A DNA stretch of 64,000 bases from Frankia sp. AgB1.9 (GTDB lineage Bacteria; Actinomycetota; Actinomycetes; Frankiales; Frankiaceae). The position numbers and the translations under genes were made by a program. The stretch covers positions 26,746 through 90,745 of the forward strand of contig NZ_JADWYX010000032.1 in NCBI RefSeq assembly GCF_016786355.1. Direction: 5' to 3'. Positions 7,831-20,599 of this stretch are shown in pieces. Each line of letters starts with the position of its first letter. Within the stretch, counting starts at the first letter, position 1. The notes below the pieces were generated by a model. The model saw nothing but the letters and a program-made list of their open reading frames with translations, did no database searches and had not been told where the DNA came from.

Positions 7831-9942
7831 TCAAGGGACACGGGGCGTGGCCGGTGGCCGGCGGGGAAGCGGCCATCGGCGCGGCAGCCAACGGACGGCC
7901 GGGACGGCCGCGGCCCAGCGCGGCAGCGGCCAGCGCGGTACGGCGTTGCCCGCGAGAGTCCAGAGCGAGCAGGCGAGGCAGCCGAGCCCGAGCGCCGCGC
8001 AGAGAGCCAGGAGCCACAGGACGGCGGCCGGCGAGTGGACGCCGGACATCACCATCGCGGCCGCGAGCCGCCGGGCCGGGTGGTATCGCGCCAGCGCCGG
8101 GTACTTGAACGCGAGCTCACGGGTGAACATCATCGCCGCGAACCCGCCGAGCCCGGCGACGACCAGGACCGTCGGCAGGCCGCGGCGGGCGAACGGCAGC
8201 GCGCCCAGGGCGGTGGCGAGCAGGAGCGCGGCGATCGGGATCGCCGGGAGCAGGTAGCGGGCGAACCACATGCCACCGGCGGCGACGTAGCCGACCAGGG
8301 TGGCCGTCACCACCGCGACGTGCAGCGCGATCAGCAGCCAGGCGACCACCGCCAGCGTTCGCGACCGCCAGCCGCTGTCCAGGCCCGGTAGGGACCAGCG
8401 GGCCACCCAGCGCGCCACGGCCAGTAGCAGGCCGGCCGCGAACACCCAGAGCAGCAGCGTCGGCACGGGCCGCAGGACCGGCCCTTCGCCGATCAACGCG
8501 ACGCGCCCGAACGAGCCCCGATAGATCGCCGACCAGAACGCGGGCGACCGCAGAATCTGCGAAATCGACATCGGCGACGAGCTCGTCGGGAACATCCGGG
8601 CGATCAGGCCCGAACCGGTGATGTCGCCGTAGAGCGACTGGTTGCGCCGGTAGAACCAGCCGATTCCGGCGACGAGCACCACGACTCCGGCCAGCGTCGT
8701 CGCAACCCCGCGTCCGACCTGCCGCCACACCGGCAGCCGGCCGCGCCGTCCGGACGACCGTCCCGCTTCCTGCGCGCCGTCGGCCGGCGACGCGGTCGTG
8801 GACGGGCCGTCGGCCGGCGGCGGGGTCGTGGACGGGCCGTCATCCGGCGGAACTGTCCTGGACAGGCCGGCGTGCAGGGCGACGGCGATCCCGGCGGTCG
8901 GCACGATCAGGCCCGCGGCCAGGAGTCCACTGGCTCGGGTGGAAGCGGCCGCCAGCACCGCGGCGCCGAGGACGACGAGCCTCCCCGTGGACGGTCCACG
9001 ACGCAGCACGACCACGACCGCGGCCAACGCCAGGGTGATCGTCAGCACCGCGAGCGCGTCGTTGTAGACCTGCCCGGCCGTGTTCACGAACATGCCGACG
9101 ACACCGGTGATCGCCGCGGCACCGACCGCCAGGTCCGGGCGGCCCGGTAGCAGCTCGCGAACCAGCCAGGCGACGGCTACCAGCGCGAGGATGCCGAACC
9201 CGATGTTGACGAGCCGCGCCGCGCGGAACCCCGCGAGTGGATGACCGGCTTCCAGGCCGATCTTCAGGGGCACCGCCTCGATCGCGTAGAACAGCGGCGG
9301 ATGGTTCGCGGTGTAGGTCACCTGGGTGTTGCCACGGATGCCCCGTGAACCCCGCGCGCAGGCCGGCATACCGCCGTCGACGGCCATCTGCACGGCCAGC
9401 GAGGTCGGATGGGAGGCCGTGCTGGCCGGGACGGCCGCGGGTCGGACGCCCTCGGAGCCCGCGCCCCCGCCGAGGCCCGGGGTGGCAGGGCCCGGCGTGG
9501 CGCGGCTCGTCGACGAGAGGGTCTTGACGGTCCGGCCCCGGTTCCTGGCCGCGTCCGGCACGGCGGCCGGGCCGGCGCGCCCGGTGGCGTAGGAACGGCT
9601 GTTCACGCCGAGGCGAGCGATCTCGATCCCCGCGCGGGCCTGCTCGGGGGTTACCCGGCAGTCGGCCGGAATGCCGGGCATCCCAGGCAGCACGGCATGA
9701 ACGGGGGTACCGAGGACGGGGAGGGTCCCGCTCGCGACGTCGAGGGCGTAGGAGGTGTGCTGGGCCTCGTCCCCGCTGGTGAACGGCGGCATGGCGAGCG
9801 CCGTGAGGCCCGCCAGCGCCGCGAAGACCATTCCCGCGCCGACGACACCGACCGCCACCCACCGCCGCACCGCCGCGGCGGCGCCGCCGCCGGTCTCGTG
9901 CTGGGTCCGGCCGTGCTCGTTACCCGACAGCCCCGTCGTCAC
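7831..9942 (-). CDS. Large multi-pass membrane protein, GT-C / DUF2142-like
   Basis: Predicted integral membrane protein of 703 residues with about 11-13 hydrophobic segments. After the first helix the loop reads PPFTSGDEAQHTSYAL. The acidic DEAQH motif is shared with the protein at 20600-22681 and resembles the catalytic first loop of GT-C glycosyltransferases and DUF2142 proteins. TANHPPLFY lies in the second part of the large outer loop. That loop contains a ~75-residue Ala/Pro/Gly/Ser-rich insert, and a later hydrophilic loop contains 10-residue repeats (8774-8863). GTG 9942 has a weak ribosome site. A role in transferring polyprenyl-linked sugars at the envelope is plausible but unproven. 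Confidence 0.75.
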   Translation of the reverse strand: MTTGLSGNEHGRTQHETGGGAAAAVRRWVAVGVVGAGMVFAALAGLTALAMPPFTSGDEAQHTSYALDVASGTLPVLGTPVHAVLPGMPGIPADCRVTPEQARAGIEIARLGVNSRSYATGRAGPAAVPDAARNRGRTVKTLSSTSRATPGPATPGLGGGAGSEGVRPAAVPASTASHPTSLAVQMAVDGGMPACARGSRGIRGNTQVTYTANHPPLFYAIEAVPLKIGLEAGHPLAGFRAARLVNIGFGILALVAVAWLVRELLPGRPDLAVGAAAITGVVGMFVNTAGQVYNDALAVLTITLALAAVVVVLRRGPSTGRLVVLGAAVLAAASTRASGLLAAGLIVPTAGIAVALHAGLSRTVPPDDGPSTTPPPADGPSTTASPADGAQEAGRSSGRRGRLPVWRQVGRGVATTLAGVVVLVAGIGWFYRRNQSLYGDITGSGLIARMFPTSSSPMSISQILRSPAFWSAIYRGSFGRVALIGEGPVLRPVPTLLLWVFAAGLLLAVARWVARWSLPGLDSGWRSRTLAVVAWLLIALHVAVVTATLVGYVAAGGMWFARYLLPAIPIAALLLATALGALPFARRGLPTVLVVAGLGGFAAMMFTRELAFKYPALARYHPARRLAAAMVMSGVHSPAAVLWLLALCAALGLGCLACSLWTLAGNAVPRWPLPRWAAAVPAVRWLPRRWPLPRRPPATPRVP
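8774..8863 (-). repeat. 3 x 30-bp in-frame tandem repeat in the membrane-protein gene
   Basis: Units are 8774-8803, 8804-8833 and 8834-8863. Units 1 and 2 are nearly identical; unit 3 has diverged. They encode 10-residue repeats of the type DGPSTTPPPA in a cytoplasmic or periplasmic linker. Confidence 0.85.
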
Positions 9943-10129
9943 GTAGGTTCCCGATCGCCCGCGGGCGGCCGGCCACGCCGGCCAATTCGCCCAAAGGAGA
10001 CCGTAGCGGCCGACGGGATCGGGCCGGCACGCACCCTACGCAGCCGGGCGATCACGGCGAAACGTACCGGCCGTCGAGGAGTCCGGACGCCGGGGGCTCT
10101 GACGCTGGGGCCCTGTGCTGCGGCCCGGG

Positions 10130-11050
10130 TCAGGCCTCGGCGGAGTACGCCGAGTAGGGGCGGCGGGACGGGTCGGCTGCGCCGGGCGGCGCGGCGTCGG
10201 TGTCCAGTGCCGGCAGATCAGCGATGGCGGCGAAGTCGTGCTCGCCCTGGCCCCGGCGGGCGGCCTCGGCCGTCAGCTGGAGCACGGCCTGCGCGACACC
10301 GAGCGGGCGCGGGGTCGCGCGGCAGGCGAGGCGGACGTCCTTCGCCAACGCCTCGACCGTGAACGCGGCCGCGGTGAAGTCCCCGGACTCGATCATCGCC
10401 CGCTTGTAGCCGAGGACACCGCCGAGGAACCCGCCGGCCAGCTCGCCGACGACCAGATCCCGGTCGAGGCCCAGGTCGGCCCCCAGGGCGAGGGACTCGG
10501 CGATGCTGGCCATCGCCTCGGCGAGGCTCAGGTTGACCACCAGCTTCAACGCGCTGCCGGCGCCGACGTCGCCCACGTGGACGATCTTCCCCGGGTCGCC
10601 GAACAGCTCGAGCACCGGTCTGGCCGCGGCGAGGTCGGCCGGGCTCGCGCCGACGAGGATCTTCAACGTGCCGTCCCGGGCCGGGCCCAGGGTCCCGGCG
10701 ACCGGGGCGTCGACGTAGCGCAGCCCGGCGGCGTTCGCGGCCCGGCCGAGCTCGCGGGCCGCCTCGGGCCCGACCGTGGTCCCGTTGATGACCAGGAGAC
10801 CGGCGGGGGCCGCGACGTGGACGGACTCCATCACCTCGCCGGCCGACTCGGGCCCGAAGAGCATCAGCACAGCGACGTCCGCGTCGGCCACCGCGTCCGC
10901 CACCGAGCCGGCCTCGCGAGCACCGGCCGCGACCAGCTCGAGCGCCCGCGCCGGCGTCCGGTTCCAGATCGTGAGCTCATGCCCGCCGGTCAGCACGTGG
11001 GCCGCCATCAGCCGGCCCATCTTCCCCATCCCGAGAAACGCCACTCGCAC
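10130..11050 (-). CDS. NAD(P)-dependent 3-hydroxyisobutyrate-dehydrogenase-family oxidoreductase
   Basis: Beta-hydroxyacid dehydrogenase of 306 residues. It opens with the Rossmann motif FLGMGKMGRLMA. The substrate-binding segment is DAPVAGTLGPARDGTL (family: DAPVSGG-x2-A-x2-G-x-L). The catalytic-lysine helix contains GAGSALKLVVNLSLAE, with the Lys in the expected place. The frame continues upstream to 11161, but GTG 11050 is preferred because GGGAGG sits six bases before it and the protein then begins directly with the nucleotide-binding strand. A membrane protein gene follows on the same strand after 187 bp. The substrate (hydroxyisobutyrate, tartronate semialdehyde, an imine or another) is undetermined. 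Confidence 0.88.
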   Translation of the reverse strand: MRVAFLGMGKMGRLMAAHVLTGGHELTIWNRTPARALELVAAGAREAGSVADAVADADVAVLMLFGPESAGEVMESVHVAAPAGLLVINGTTVGPEAARELGRAANAAGLRYVDAPVAGTLGPARDGTLKILVGASPADLAAARPVLELFGDPGKIVHVGDVGAGSALKLVVNLSLAEAMASIAESLALGADLGLDRDLVVGELAGGFLGGVLGYKRAMIESGDFTAAAFTVEALAKDVRLACRATPRPLGVAQAVLQLTAEAARRGQGEHDFAAIADLPALDTDAAPPGAADPSRRPYSAYSAEA

Positions 11051-11247
11051 GTCGGACCTCCCGTCGTCGCCAACCCACCATCGGGTCCCGTGGCTCCCCA
11101 CCGCCGACAGCACCGTGGCCGCCGCCACGCGTCGCACGGCGGCTCCTGCCGCAAGGAACAACGCGGCCGCCCCGAACTATTGCCTACCCGGCTCAACCGC
11201 CCTCGCGCGCCGGCCGGCCCAGGTCTCTGCCTGCCCGCGATCGGCTG

Positions 11248-12975
11248 TCACGGAATGGCCACCGTCTCGGCACTCCGGTCCAATGCCACGGCCGGGTCGG
11301 AGGTGGCGGCAGGATCAGTAGACGGGATGGCGGCGCCAGGCTCGGGCGTGGTCCGCTCGGCGCCGCGACGCAGGGCACGGGCGAGACTGGCGGCGCCGAG
11401 GACCGCCGCGGCCCCGAGGATCCCGATCACCGAGGCCAGATACCGGTAGTCGAACCCCGCGGTCGCCGCGCTGAGCGCCAGGACGGACAGGCCGCCGCCG
11501 CCCAGCAGCCAGAACGCCGGTGGCGGGCCGGTCCGGCGCCGCAGCCGCGCGATCGGCCCGGCCAGCAGACCGGCTACCAGCCCGGCCCCCACCAGCGGCA
11601 TCGGCGCGTAGGCCAGCCGGGCGTAGGCGGCCAGCGGCCCGGCCAGCCCGTGGCTGAGCCTGGTCGTGACGAAGTAGCCGTCGGCCGAGCGCGGGTCGCT
11701 GTCCTGGGCCGCGTTGGTCAGTTGGTTGGGCAGTTCCCAGGTGTCGGGCCGGGAGGTCGTGGGCGTCTCGTGCCGGGTCGGCGTGAAGTAGCCGGCGAAG
11801 TAGGCGACCGAGGTACGCAGCATCATCCCGGGCTGGGCCCGGATCACGGCGTCCGCGAACTCGCCGGCCAGCTGCTCGCGGCCTTTCGGGATACGGGTGT
11901 GGCCCTGGCGCAGCGGCGAGTTGGCCAACCAGAGGTAGCTGTCGGGCTGGCCACGGTCGGCGACGGGCCTCGGGTCACACAGCGTGGACAGCTGCGGCCG
12001 GTCCGCGGGCAGCACCGAGCAGTCGGCGAACGGCGCGACCCGGCCATAGAGGAAGAACCCGGAGTGCGCGGACACCGTGAACCCGGCGCCCCTGGACGCG
12101 CTCCACCCGCTGTAGGCGCAGATCGGCGCGGCCGCGGCCAGCCCGAACGACAGCAGCAACGCCCCCGCCCGGGACGCCGCGCGAAGCCGGGAGACGCCGC
12201 CCGACCGGCGGGCCCGCACGGCGGCGGTGCTCACGGTCAGCGCCAGGACGACGAAGCCGACCGCGAGCGGCCCGTAGCCGACGGTCCGCACCGGCAGGCT
12301 CGCGCCGAGCAACAACCCGGCGATCGGAACGACCGACAGCCGGGGCCGGCCCGGCACCGCGAGCAGCAGCAGGCCAAACCCGGTCAGCGCGCTGAACAGC
12401 GTCTCCGCGAGCACGAACTGGCCGAGATCCAGCACCCATGGCGACAGCAGCACCGGCGCCGCGCACAGCGCAGCCAGCCACGGCCGGCGGGTCACCCGGA
12501 CGGCGACGGCGTAGGTGACGACGCCGACGAGGAACGTCAGCGACTGCTGGACGAGGACCAACCGGGTGAGGTGCTCCTCGCCGCGCACCAGCCGCAGGAA
12601 CATCGGGTAGCCGCTGGGCCGCCAGTCCCCCGGCCACAGGCCGTGCCAGGCCTGGTCGAGATAGGCGCCCGAGTCGCCGAGGTACATCAACGCCGGCTGG
12701 TAGGCCGCGACCACGATCCCCCGGGCCGCGAGGGCGAGCGCCGCGATCAGCCCGAACAACGCGTGACGCCGCAGCAGCCGCCCGAGCCCGGACCCGGTGT
12801 CAGTGCGCGCCTCGGCGTCGACTGGGGCGGAGCCGGCGGGCGCCTCGACTGCGTCCGCCTCGACTGCGTCCGTCTGGGGGGCGGATCTGGGCTCGAAGGG
12901 TCCACGGGTGGCCGTGGGTGACTGGGCCATGACCGTCGGGGCGGTCATGGCCGGCTCGTCGGTCGGCGTCGCCAT
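11248..12975 (-). CDS. Multi-pass membrane protein, putative GT-C-fold glycosyltransferase
   Basis: 575-residue integral membrane protein. A disordered Ala/Pro/Thr-rich N-terminus of about 75 residues precedes roughly 11 hydrophobic helices. The first extracytoplasmic loop carries YLGDSGAYLDQA and later WRPSGYPMFLR, an arrangement seen in polyprenyl-phosphate-sugar-dependent GT-C enzymes, where an Asp in loop 1 is catalytic. ATG 12975, two bases after GGAGG, was chosen because the longer frame to 13170 runs through the operator array of the divergent pump gene. The very short ribosome-site spacing leaves the exact start unsure; other ATGs lie just downstream. The function is inferred from topology only. 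Confidence 0.72.
   Translation of the reverse strand: MATPTDEPAMTAPTVMAQSPTATRGPFEPRSAPQTDAVEADAVEAPAGSAPVDAEARTDTGSGLGRLLRRHALFGLIAALALAARGIVVAAYQPALMYLGDSGAYLDQAWHGLWPGDWRPSGYPMFLRLVRGEEHLTRLVLVQQSLTFLVGVVTYAVAVRVTRRPWLAALCAAPVLLSPWVLDLGQFVLAETLFSALTGFGLLLLAVPGRPRLSVVPIAGLLLGASLPVRTVGYGPLAVGFVVLALTVSTAAVRARRSGGVSRLRAASRAGALLLSFGLAAAAPICAYSGWSASRGAGFTVSAHSGFFLYGRVAPFADCSVLPADRPQLSTLCDPRPVADRGQPDSYLWLANSPLRQGHTRIPKGREQLAGEFADAVIRAQPGMMLRTSVAYFAGYFTPTRHETPTTSRPDTWELPNQLTNAAQDSDPRSADGYFVTTRLSHGLAGPLAAYARLAYAPMPLVGAGLVAGLLAGPIARLRRRTGPPPAFWLLGGGGLSVLALSAATAGFDYRYLASVIGILGAAAVLGAASLARALRRGAERTTPEPGAAIPSTDPAATSDPAVALDRSAETVAIP
12842..12871 (-). repeat. 2 x 15-bp perfect tandem repeat
   Basis: The unit GCCTCGACTGCGTCC is repeated twice without mismatch. 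It encodes DAVEA twice in the disordered N-terminus of the membrane protein. Confidence 0.85.
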
Positions 12976-13104
12976 CGCCTCCAGTGTCCCAGCCGTCCCA
13001 GCTGCACCGGCCCCTGGGGCGATCGGCCCGTTTCGTCCGGGTGGCGCGCCAGGCACCGGCGCCTGGTGACCCAGATCTCTGCAGTCCGGGAATTTTTGCG
13101 TTGA

Positions 13105-14946
<1,842 letters not shown>

Positions 14947-14961
14947 ATTTATTCAGAGACT

Positions 14962-15006
14962 GCAAAGTTGTATGGCGAGCAAAGTTGTAGCATCGGCAAA
15001 GTTGTA
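14962..15006 (+). promoter_or_regulatory. Operator array: three GCAAAGTTGTA sites at 17-bp period
   Basis: Identical 11-mers at 14962-14972, 14979-14989 and 14996-15006 show an exact 17-bp period. Each is a weak palindrome (GCAA..TTGT). The array lies between the stop of pump paralog 1 and the TetR gene, which argues for autoregulation. The two copies before the first pump share the word and the spacing. Confidence 0.78.
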
Positions 15007-15096
15007 GCACGCGCATGATTCGGCGACCTGATGCGAACCGAGCCTGACGCGACCGAGCCCAGAGCTGCCGAGGCGGCGCGGGAGGAGGCCCCCGTG

Positions 15097-15768
15097 ATGA
15101 GTGATCTCGCGGACGTCGCGGTACTCGCGGACGCCGCGGTAGTGGCGGCACCGGCCGAGCTCGGCCTGCGGGAGCGCAAGAAGCGCCAGACCCGGCAGGC
15201 GATCCGGGACGCGGCCGTCCGCCTCGTCGCCGATCGCGGGCTGGAGCGGGTGACGGTTGACGAGATCGCCGCCGCGGCCAACGTCTCGCCGCGCACGTTC
15301 TTCAACTACTTCCGGTCCAAGGAGGACGCCCTCGGCGGCATCGACAACGACGAGGTCGACGACGCCTGCGCGGCCTTACGAGCCCGGCCGGCGGACGAAC
15401 CGCCGCTGATCGCGATCGCGAACGTCCTCATCGCCCGGATGGAGCGAAAGGTCCAGGATCCGTCGCTGCACCGAGCCCGGGCGCAGATGCACCACGCCAA
15501 CCCGCAGTTGTTCGGCGCCCAGGCCGCGACCCTGCGCAACTTCGAGCGCAGGCTCGCCGAGGTGATCGGCGAACGGGCCGGGCTCGGCGTCGACGAGCAC
15601 CCCTACCCGATGACGGTCGTGGTCACGGCGATGGCTCTCGTCCGGGCCACGATCGGCCACTGGCAGCGAAGCGACGACCTGTCGGCCCCGCAGCTCTCCG
15701 ACGCCCTTCGGGCCGGCTTCGCCAACCTCGCGCAAGGCCTGCCGGTGCCCACCAGGCCCTCCTCGTGA
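15097..15768 (+). CDS. TetR-family transcriptional regulator
   Basis: 223-residue repressor-like protein. The N-terminal helix-turn-helix (about 25-72) is clear: RQTRQAIRDAAVRLVADRG, then VDEIAAAANVSPRTFFNYF, with the canonical FFNYFRSKEDAL ending. The C-terminal ligand-binding helices follow the layout of actinobacterial regulators with a TetR_C (MftR-like) domain. GGAGGAG lies upstream of GTG 15094 and ATG 15097; I report the ATG, while an earlier ATG at 15031 lacks such a site. It is flanked by two paralogous DHA2 pumps, and five copies of one 11-mer lie before itself and the first pump, so it very probably represses both and itself. The inducer is unknown. Confidence 0.92.
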   Translation: MSDLADVAVLADAAVVAAPAELGLRERKKRQTRQAIRDAAVRLVADRGLERVTVDEIAAAANVSPRTFFNYFRSKEDALGGIDNDEVDDACAALRARPADEPPLIAIANVLIARMERKVQDPSLHRARAQMHHANPQLFGAQAATLRNFERRLAEVIGERAGLGVDEHPYPMTVVVTAMALVRATIGHWQRSDDLSAPQLSDALRAGFANLAQGLPVPTRPSS

Positions 15769-15800
15769 CCCGGTTCGCTGGTGATCCTGCTCGCTGGTGA

Positions 15801-17597
<1,797 letters not shown>

Positions 17598-17620
17598 CAC
17601 CGAGCGGCCTGGGCAGGTCG

Positions 17621-17638
17621 GCCTGGGTGAAGCCAGGC
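17621..17638. terminator. Hairpin between convergent MFS and metG genes
   Basis: GCCTGG and CCAGGC form a 6-bp stem with a 6-base loop directly between two convergent stop codons. There is no T-run, as is usual at this GC content. It could serve both strands. Confidence 0.5.
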
Positions 17639-17639
17639 G

Positions 17640-19355
17640 CTAGGCGGTGGGCTCGGGGCGGTCGAGGGCCTTGGGGTCGAGCTTGATGAACAGGCCTCCG
17701 GCGGACCAGTCGAGGCGGCGGCCGGCGGGGACCTCCTGGCGGCGCCAGACGGTCAGGTCGACGCCGAGCACGTCCTGGAGCCGCTCGGTCGAGAACGGCA
17801 GGAACGGCGCCAGCGCGACGGCGATACCCGCGATGGCCTGGATGGACGTGGCCAGGCTGCGGGCGGCGGCGTCGCGGTCGACCTTGACGGTCTTCCAGGG
17901 CTCCTCGCGGTAGAGGTACTGGTTGACCTCGCCTGAGGTCTCCATCGCGGCCCGTAGCGCTGCCCGCAGCTCCACCTTCTCGACCAGCTCCGCGACCCGG
18001 GCGAGCCCCTCGTCGACCTTGGCCAGCAGCTCAGCGTGGCTGCCGCCGAGCTCCTCCGGCGACGGGACGTCGGGCAGGACACCGTCGAAGAACTTGTTGA
18101 TCTGGGCCATCACCCGGTTGACCAGGTTGCCCCAGTTGGCGATCAGCTCGTCGTTGACTCGCCGGATGATGTCGCCGTCGGAGATCTCGGTGTCGTTCTG
18201 CTCGGGCAGCACCGTGGCCAGCGCGTAGCGCAGCGCGTCCGGCTGCAGCACCTCCAGGTACTCCGGGACCGAGCGCCCGATCCCGGCCGACTTGGAGGCC
18301 TTCGCCCCGCCGAACGTGACGTACTGGTTGGCCGGCACGTCGGTCGGCAGATCGAGGCCGCCGTAGCCGAGCAGCATCGCCGGCCAGATCACCGTGTGGA
18401 ACGGGATGTTGTCCTTGCCGACGAAGTAGTAGGCGGCAGCGTCGGGGTTCTCCCACCAGTCGCGCCAGGCCTCCGGGGCGCCGGCGATCGTCGCCGCCCA
18501 CTCCTTGCTGGCCGACAGGTAGCCGATCACGGCCTCGAACCACACGTAGATCCGCTTGCCGGGCCCGAGCTCGTCGGTGGGCAGCGGGACGCCCCAGTCG
18601 AGGTCCCGGGTGATCGCCCGGTCGTGCAGGCCGTCCTTGACGAACTGGAGCGACCAGTTGATCACGTGGCGGCGCCAGCCCTTGCGGGTCTCCAACCAGG
18701 CCAGGAGCGCGTCCTGGAGCTTCGACAGCTCCAGGAAGAAGTGCGAGGTCTGGCGCTGCTCGGGAACGGCGCCCGTCATCTTGCTGCGCGGCTCGATCAG
18801 CTGGTCGGGGTCGAGGGTGCGCCCGCAGTTCTCGCACTGGTCGCCGCGCGCGCTCGGGTACGCACAGTGCGGGCAGGTCCCCACGACGTAGCGGTCCGGC
18901 AGGAACCGGCCGGCCTGCGGGTCGTAGAACTGCGTCGTCTCCTGGATGGAGATGTACCCGGCCGCGCGCAGCCTGGTGAACACGTCCTGGGTGACGGCGG
19001 TGTGGTTCTCGGTCCGGGTCGACGTGAACAGGTCGAACGAGATCCCGAGCCGCTCCCAGATGTCCAGGAAGATCGGGTGGTATCGGTCGACGACCTGCTG
19101 AGGGGTGATGCCCTCCTCTTCGGCCCGCACCGTGATCGGCGTGCCGTGGGCGTCCGAACCGGACACCATCAGCACGCGGTTGCCCGCCATCCGCTGGTAC
19201 CGCGCGAAGATGTCCGCCGGCAGATACGCGCCGGCGATGTGTCCGAGATGCGGGGCGCCGTTGGCGTAGGGCCAGGCGACCGCCACCAGGGTGGGACGTC
19301 CCCCGGGCACGTCGCCGGCCCCTGGCGAGCTGGACGAGTTGATCTGCGCGGTCAC
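17640..19355 (-). CDS. metG: Methionyl-tRNA synthetase
   Basis: Class I aminoacyl-tRNA synthetase charging tRNA-Met, 571 residues from GTG 19355. The ATP-binding HIGH motif is HLGH (36-39) after AWPYANGAP. The KMSKS loop reads KASKS (352-356). Two CxxC knuckles, CPHC and CENC, form the zinc site of the connective domain. The anticodon-binding helical domain occupies the C-terminal third; the dimerising C-terminal extension of long MetRS forms is absent. The open frame continues far upstream, but only because it overlaps the rhamnose-reductase gene in another frame. GTG 19364, three codons earlier, is an alternative start. It is followed on the other strand by an efflux gene with a shared hairpin. 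Confidence 0.96.
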   Translation of the reverse strand: MTAQINSSSSPGAGDVPGGRPTLVAVAWPYANGAPHLGHIAGAYLPADIFARYQRMAGNRVLMVSGSDAHGTPITVRAEEEGITPQQVVDRYHPIFLDIWERLGISFDLFTSTRTENHTAVTQDVFTRLRAAGYISIQETTQFYDPQAGRFLPDRYVVGTCPHCAYPSARGDQCENCGRTLDPDQLIEPRSKMTGAVPEQRQTSHFFLELSKLQDALLAWLETRKGWRRHVINWSLQFVKDGLHDRAITRDLDWGVPLPTDELGPGKRIYVWFEAVIGYLSASKEWAATIAGAPEAWRDWWENPDAAAYYFVGKDNIPFHTVIWPAMLLGYGGLDLPTDVPANQYVTFGGAKASKSAGIGRSVPEYLEVLQPDALRYALATVLPEQNDTEISDGDIIRRVNDELIANWGNLVNRVMAQINKFFDGVLPDVPSPEELGGSHAELLAKVDEGLARVAELVEKVELRAALRAAMETSGEVNQYLYREEPWKTVKVDRDAAARSLATSIQAIAGIAVALAPFLPFSTERLQDVLGVDLTVWRRQEVPAGRRLDWSAGGLFIKLDPKALDRPEPTA

Positions 19356-19441
19356 GTGCTTCACGTTACCCGGCAGGAGCAAACCGGTTTCCGACCGCGA
19401 CGGTGGCGGCACCGCGCCGCCGGCCGGCCGGTCGTTTCGAC

Positions 19442-20332
19442 CTATCCCCGCAGCTCGGCGGGGTAGGCGGCGAAGGCCGCGCTCAGCGCGTCCCGCCAGG
19501 GGCGCGGCGCGGTCAGGCCCGCGTCCAGCCAGCTGCGGTTCGACAGCACCGAGAAGGCGGGCCGGGGCGCGGGGCGCGGGAACGCGGCCGTCGTCGTCGG
19601 CAGCACCTTCGCCGGGTCCGCGCCGATCTCCTCCATGATCGCCTGGGCGAACGAGTGCCAGGTCGTGTCGCCGGCGTTGGTGAAGTGGTAGAGGCCGAAC
19701 GAGGCGCCGGAGAGGATCAGCTCGATCAGCCCGGTGGCGAGGTCCGCCGACCAGGTCGGCGAGCCGTGCTGGTCGTCGACGACAGTCAGCGTGTCGCGCT
19801 CGCGGGCGAGCCGCGCCATGGTCTTGACGAAGTTCTTCCCGACGGCGCCGTACACCCAGGCGGTGCGCACGACGTAGGACGCCGGGCACAGCGCGAGCAC
19901 GGCCTGCTCGCCGGCGAGCTTCGTGCGCCCGTAGGCGGAGGCCGGGGCGGTCTGGTCGTCGATCTCGTATGGCTTGTCGGCCAGGCCGTCGAAAACGTAG
20001 TCGGTCGACAGGTGGATCAGGGTCGCGCCGGCTTCCGCGCAGGCGGCGGCCAGGTGCGCCGGACCGGTGGCGTTGACCGCGTAGGCGCCCACCTCGTCCG
20101 TCTCGGCGCCGTCCACGTCGGTCCAGGCCGCCGTGTTGACGACGGTCAGCCCGCCCTGGACCTTCGCCGGCCGGGCCTGGTCGCGGATCACTGCGCGAAG
20201 CCTGGCCGGATCGGTGATGTCGCATTCCGACCTGGTCAGCCCAGCGATCGCCGGCAGTCGCGGGTCGAGGGCCAGCAGCCGGCACAGCTCGGAGCCGACC
20301 TGGCCACCGGAACCGATCACGAGTACGCGCAC
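19442..20332 (-). CDS. rfbD: dTDP-4-dehydrorhamnose reductase
   Basis: Last enzyme of dTDP-L-rhamnose synthesis, reducing dTDP-4-dehydrorhamnose with NADPH; 296 residues. It has the extended-SDR layout: the VLVIGSGGQVGS cofactor loop, NTAAWTDVDGAE, HLSTDYVFDG with the catalytic Thr, and YGRTKLAGE with the Tyr-x3-Lys pair. The frame reaches 20416, but GTG 20332 puts the Rossmann strand at the N-terminus as in the family. metG lies 86 bp downstream on the same strand. The other rml genes are not in the window. Rhamnose is needed for envelope polymers, in keeping with the LCP and GT-C genes next door; in Mycobacterium the homolog also neighbours an LCP gene. Confidence 0.93.
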   Translation of the reverse strand: MRVLVIGSGGQVGSELCRLLALDPRLPAIAGLTRSECDITDPARLRAVIRDQARPAKVQGGLTVVNTAAWTDVDGAETDEVGAYAVNATGPAHLAAACAEAGATLIHLSTDYVFDGLADKPYEIDDQTAPASAYGRTKLAGEQAVLALCPASYVVRTAWVYGAVGKNFVKTMARLARERDTLTVVDDQHGSPTWSADLATGLIELILSGASFGLYHFTNAGDTTWHSFAQAIMEEIGADPAKVLPTTTAAFPRPAPRPAFSVLSNRSWLDAGLTAPRPWRDALSAAFAAYPAELRG

Positions 20333-20599
20333 AGCTCGCAGTCTGGCAGACTGCCAGGCCCTGACACCTGCATCAGGCCCTGGGACCATATCCGCGACCT
20401 GCGCGCCTGGGACCAAGGCCGGGTTAAAGACCGGGTTCAGATCTGGTCATCGACGCCGGGGAAAATCCACAGGTCCGGCACAGGTTAGTGTGGTTGCGTT
20501 GCGCCGGGCCCCCGATGACATCGGGCCCCAATGACGGAGGCTGGGACCACCGCCGGCATCGCCGGGCGATGAGCTAGGCCCGGCACCGGGCGCGTCACG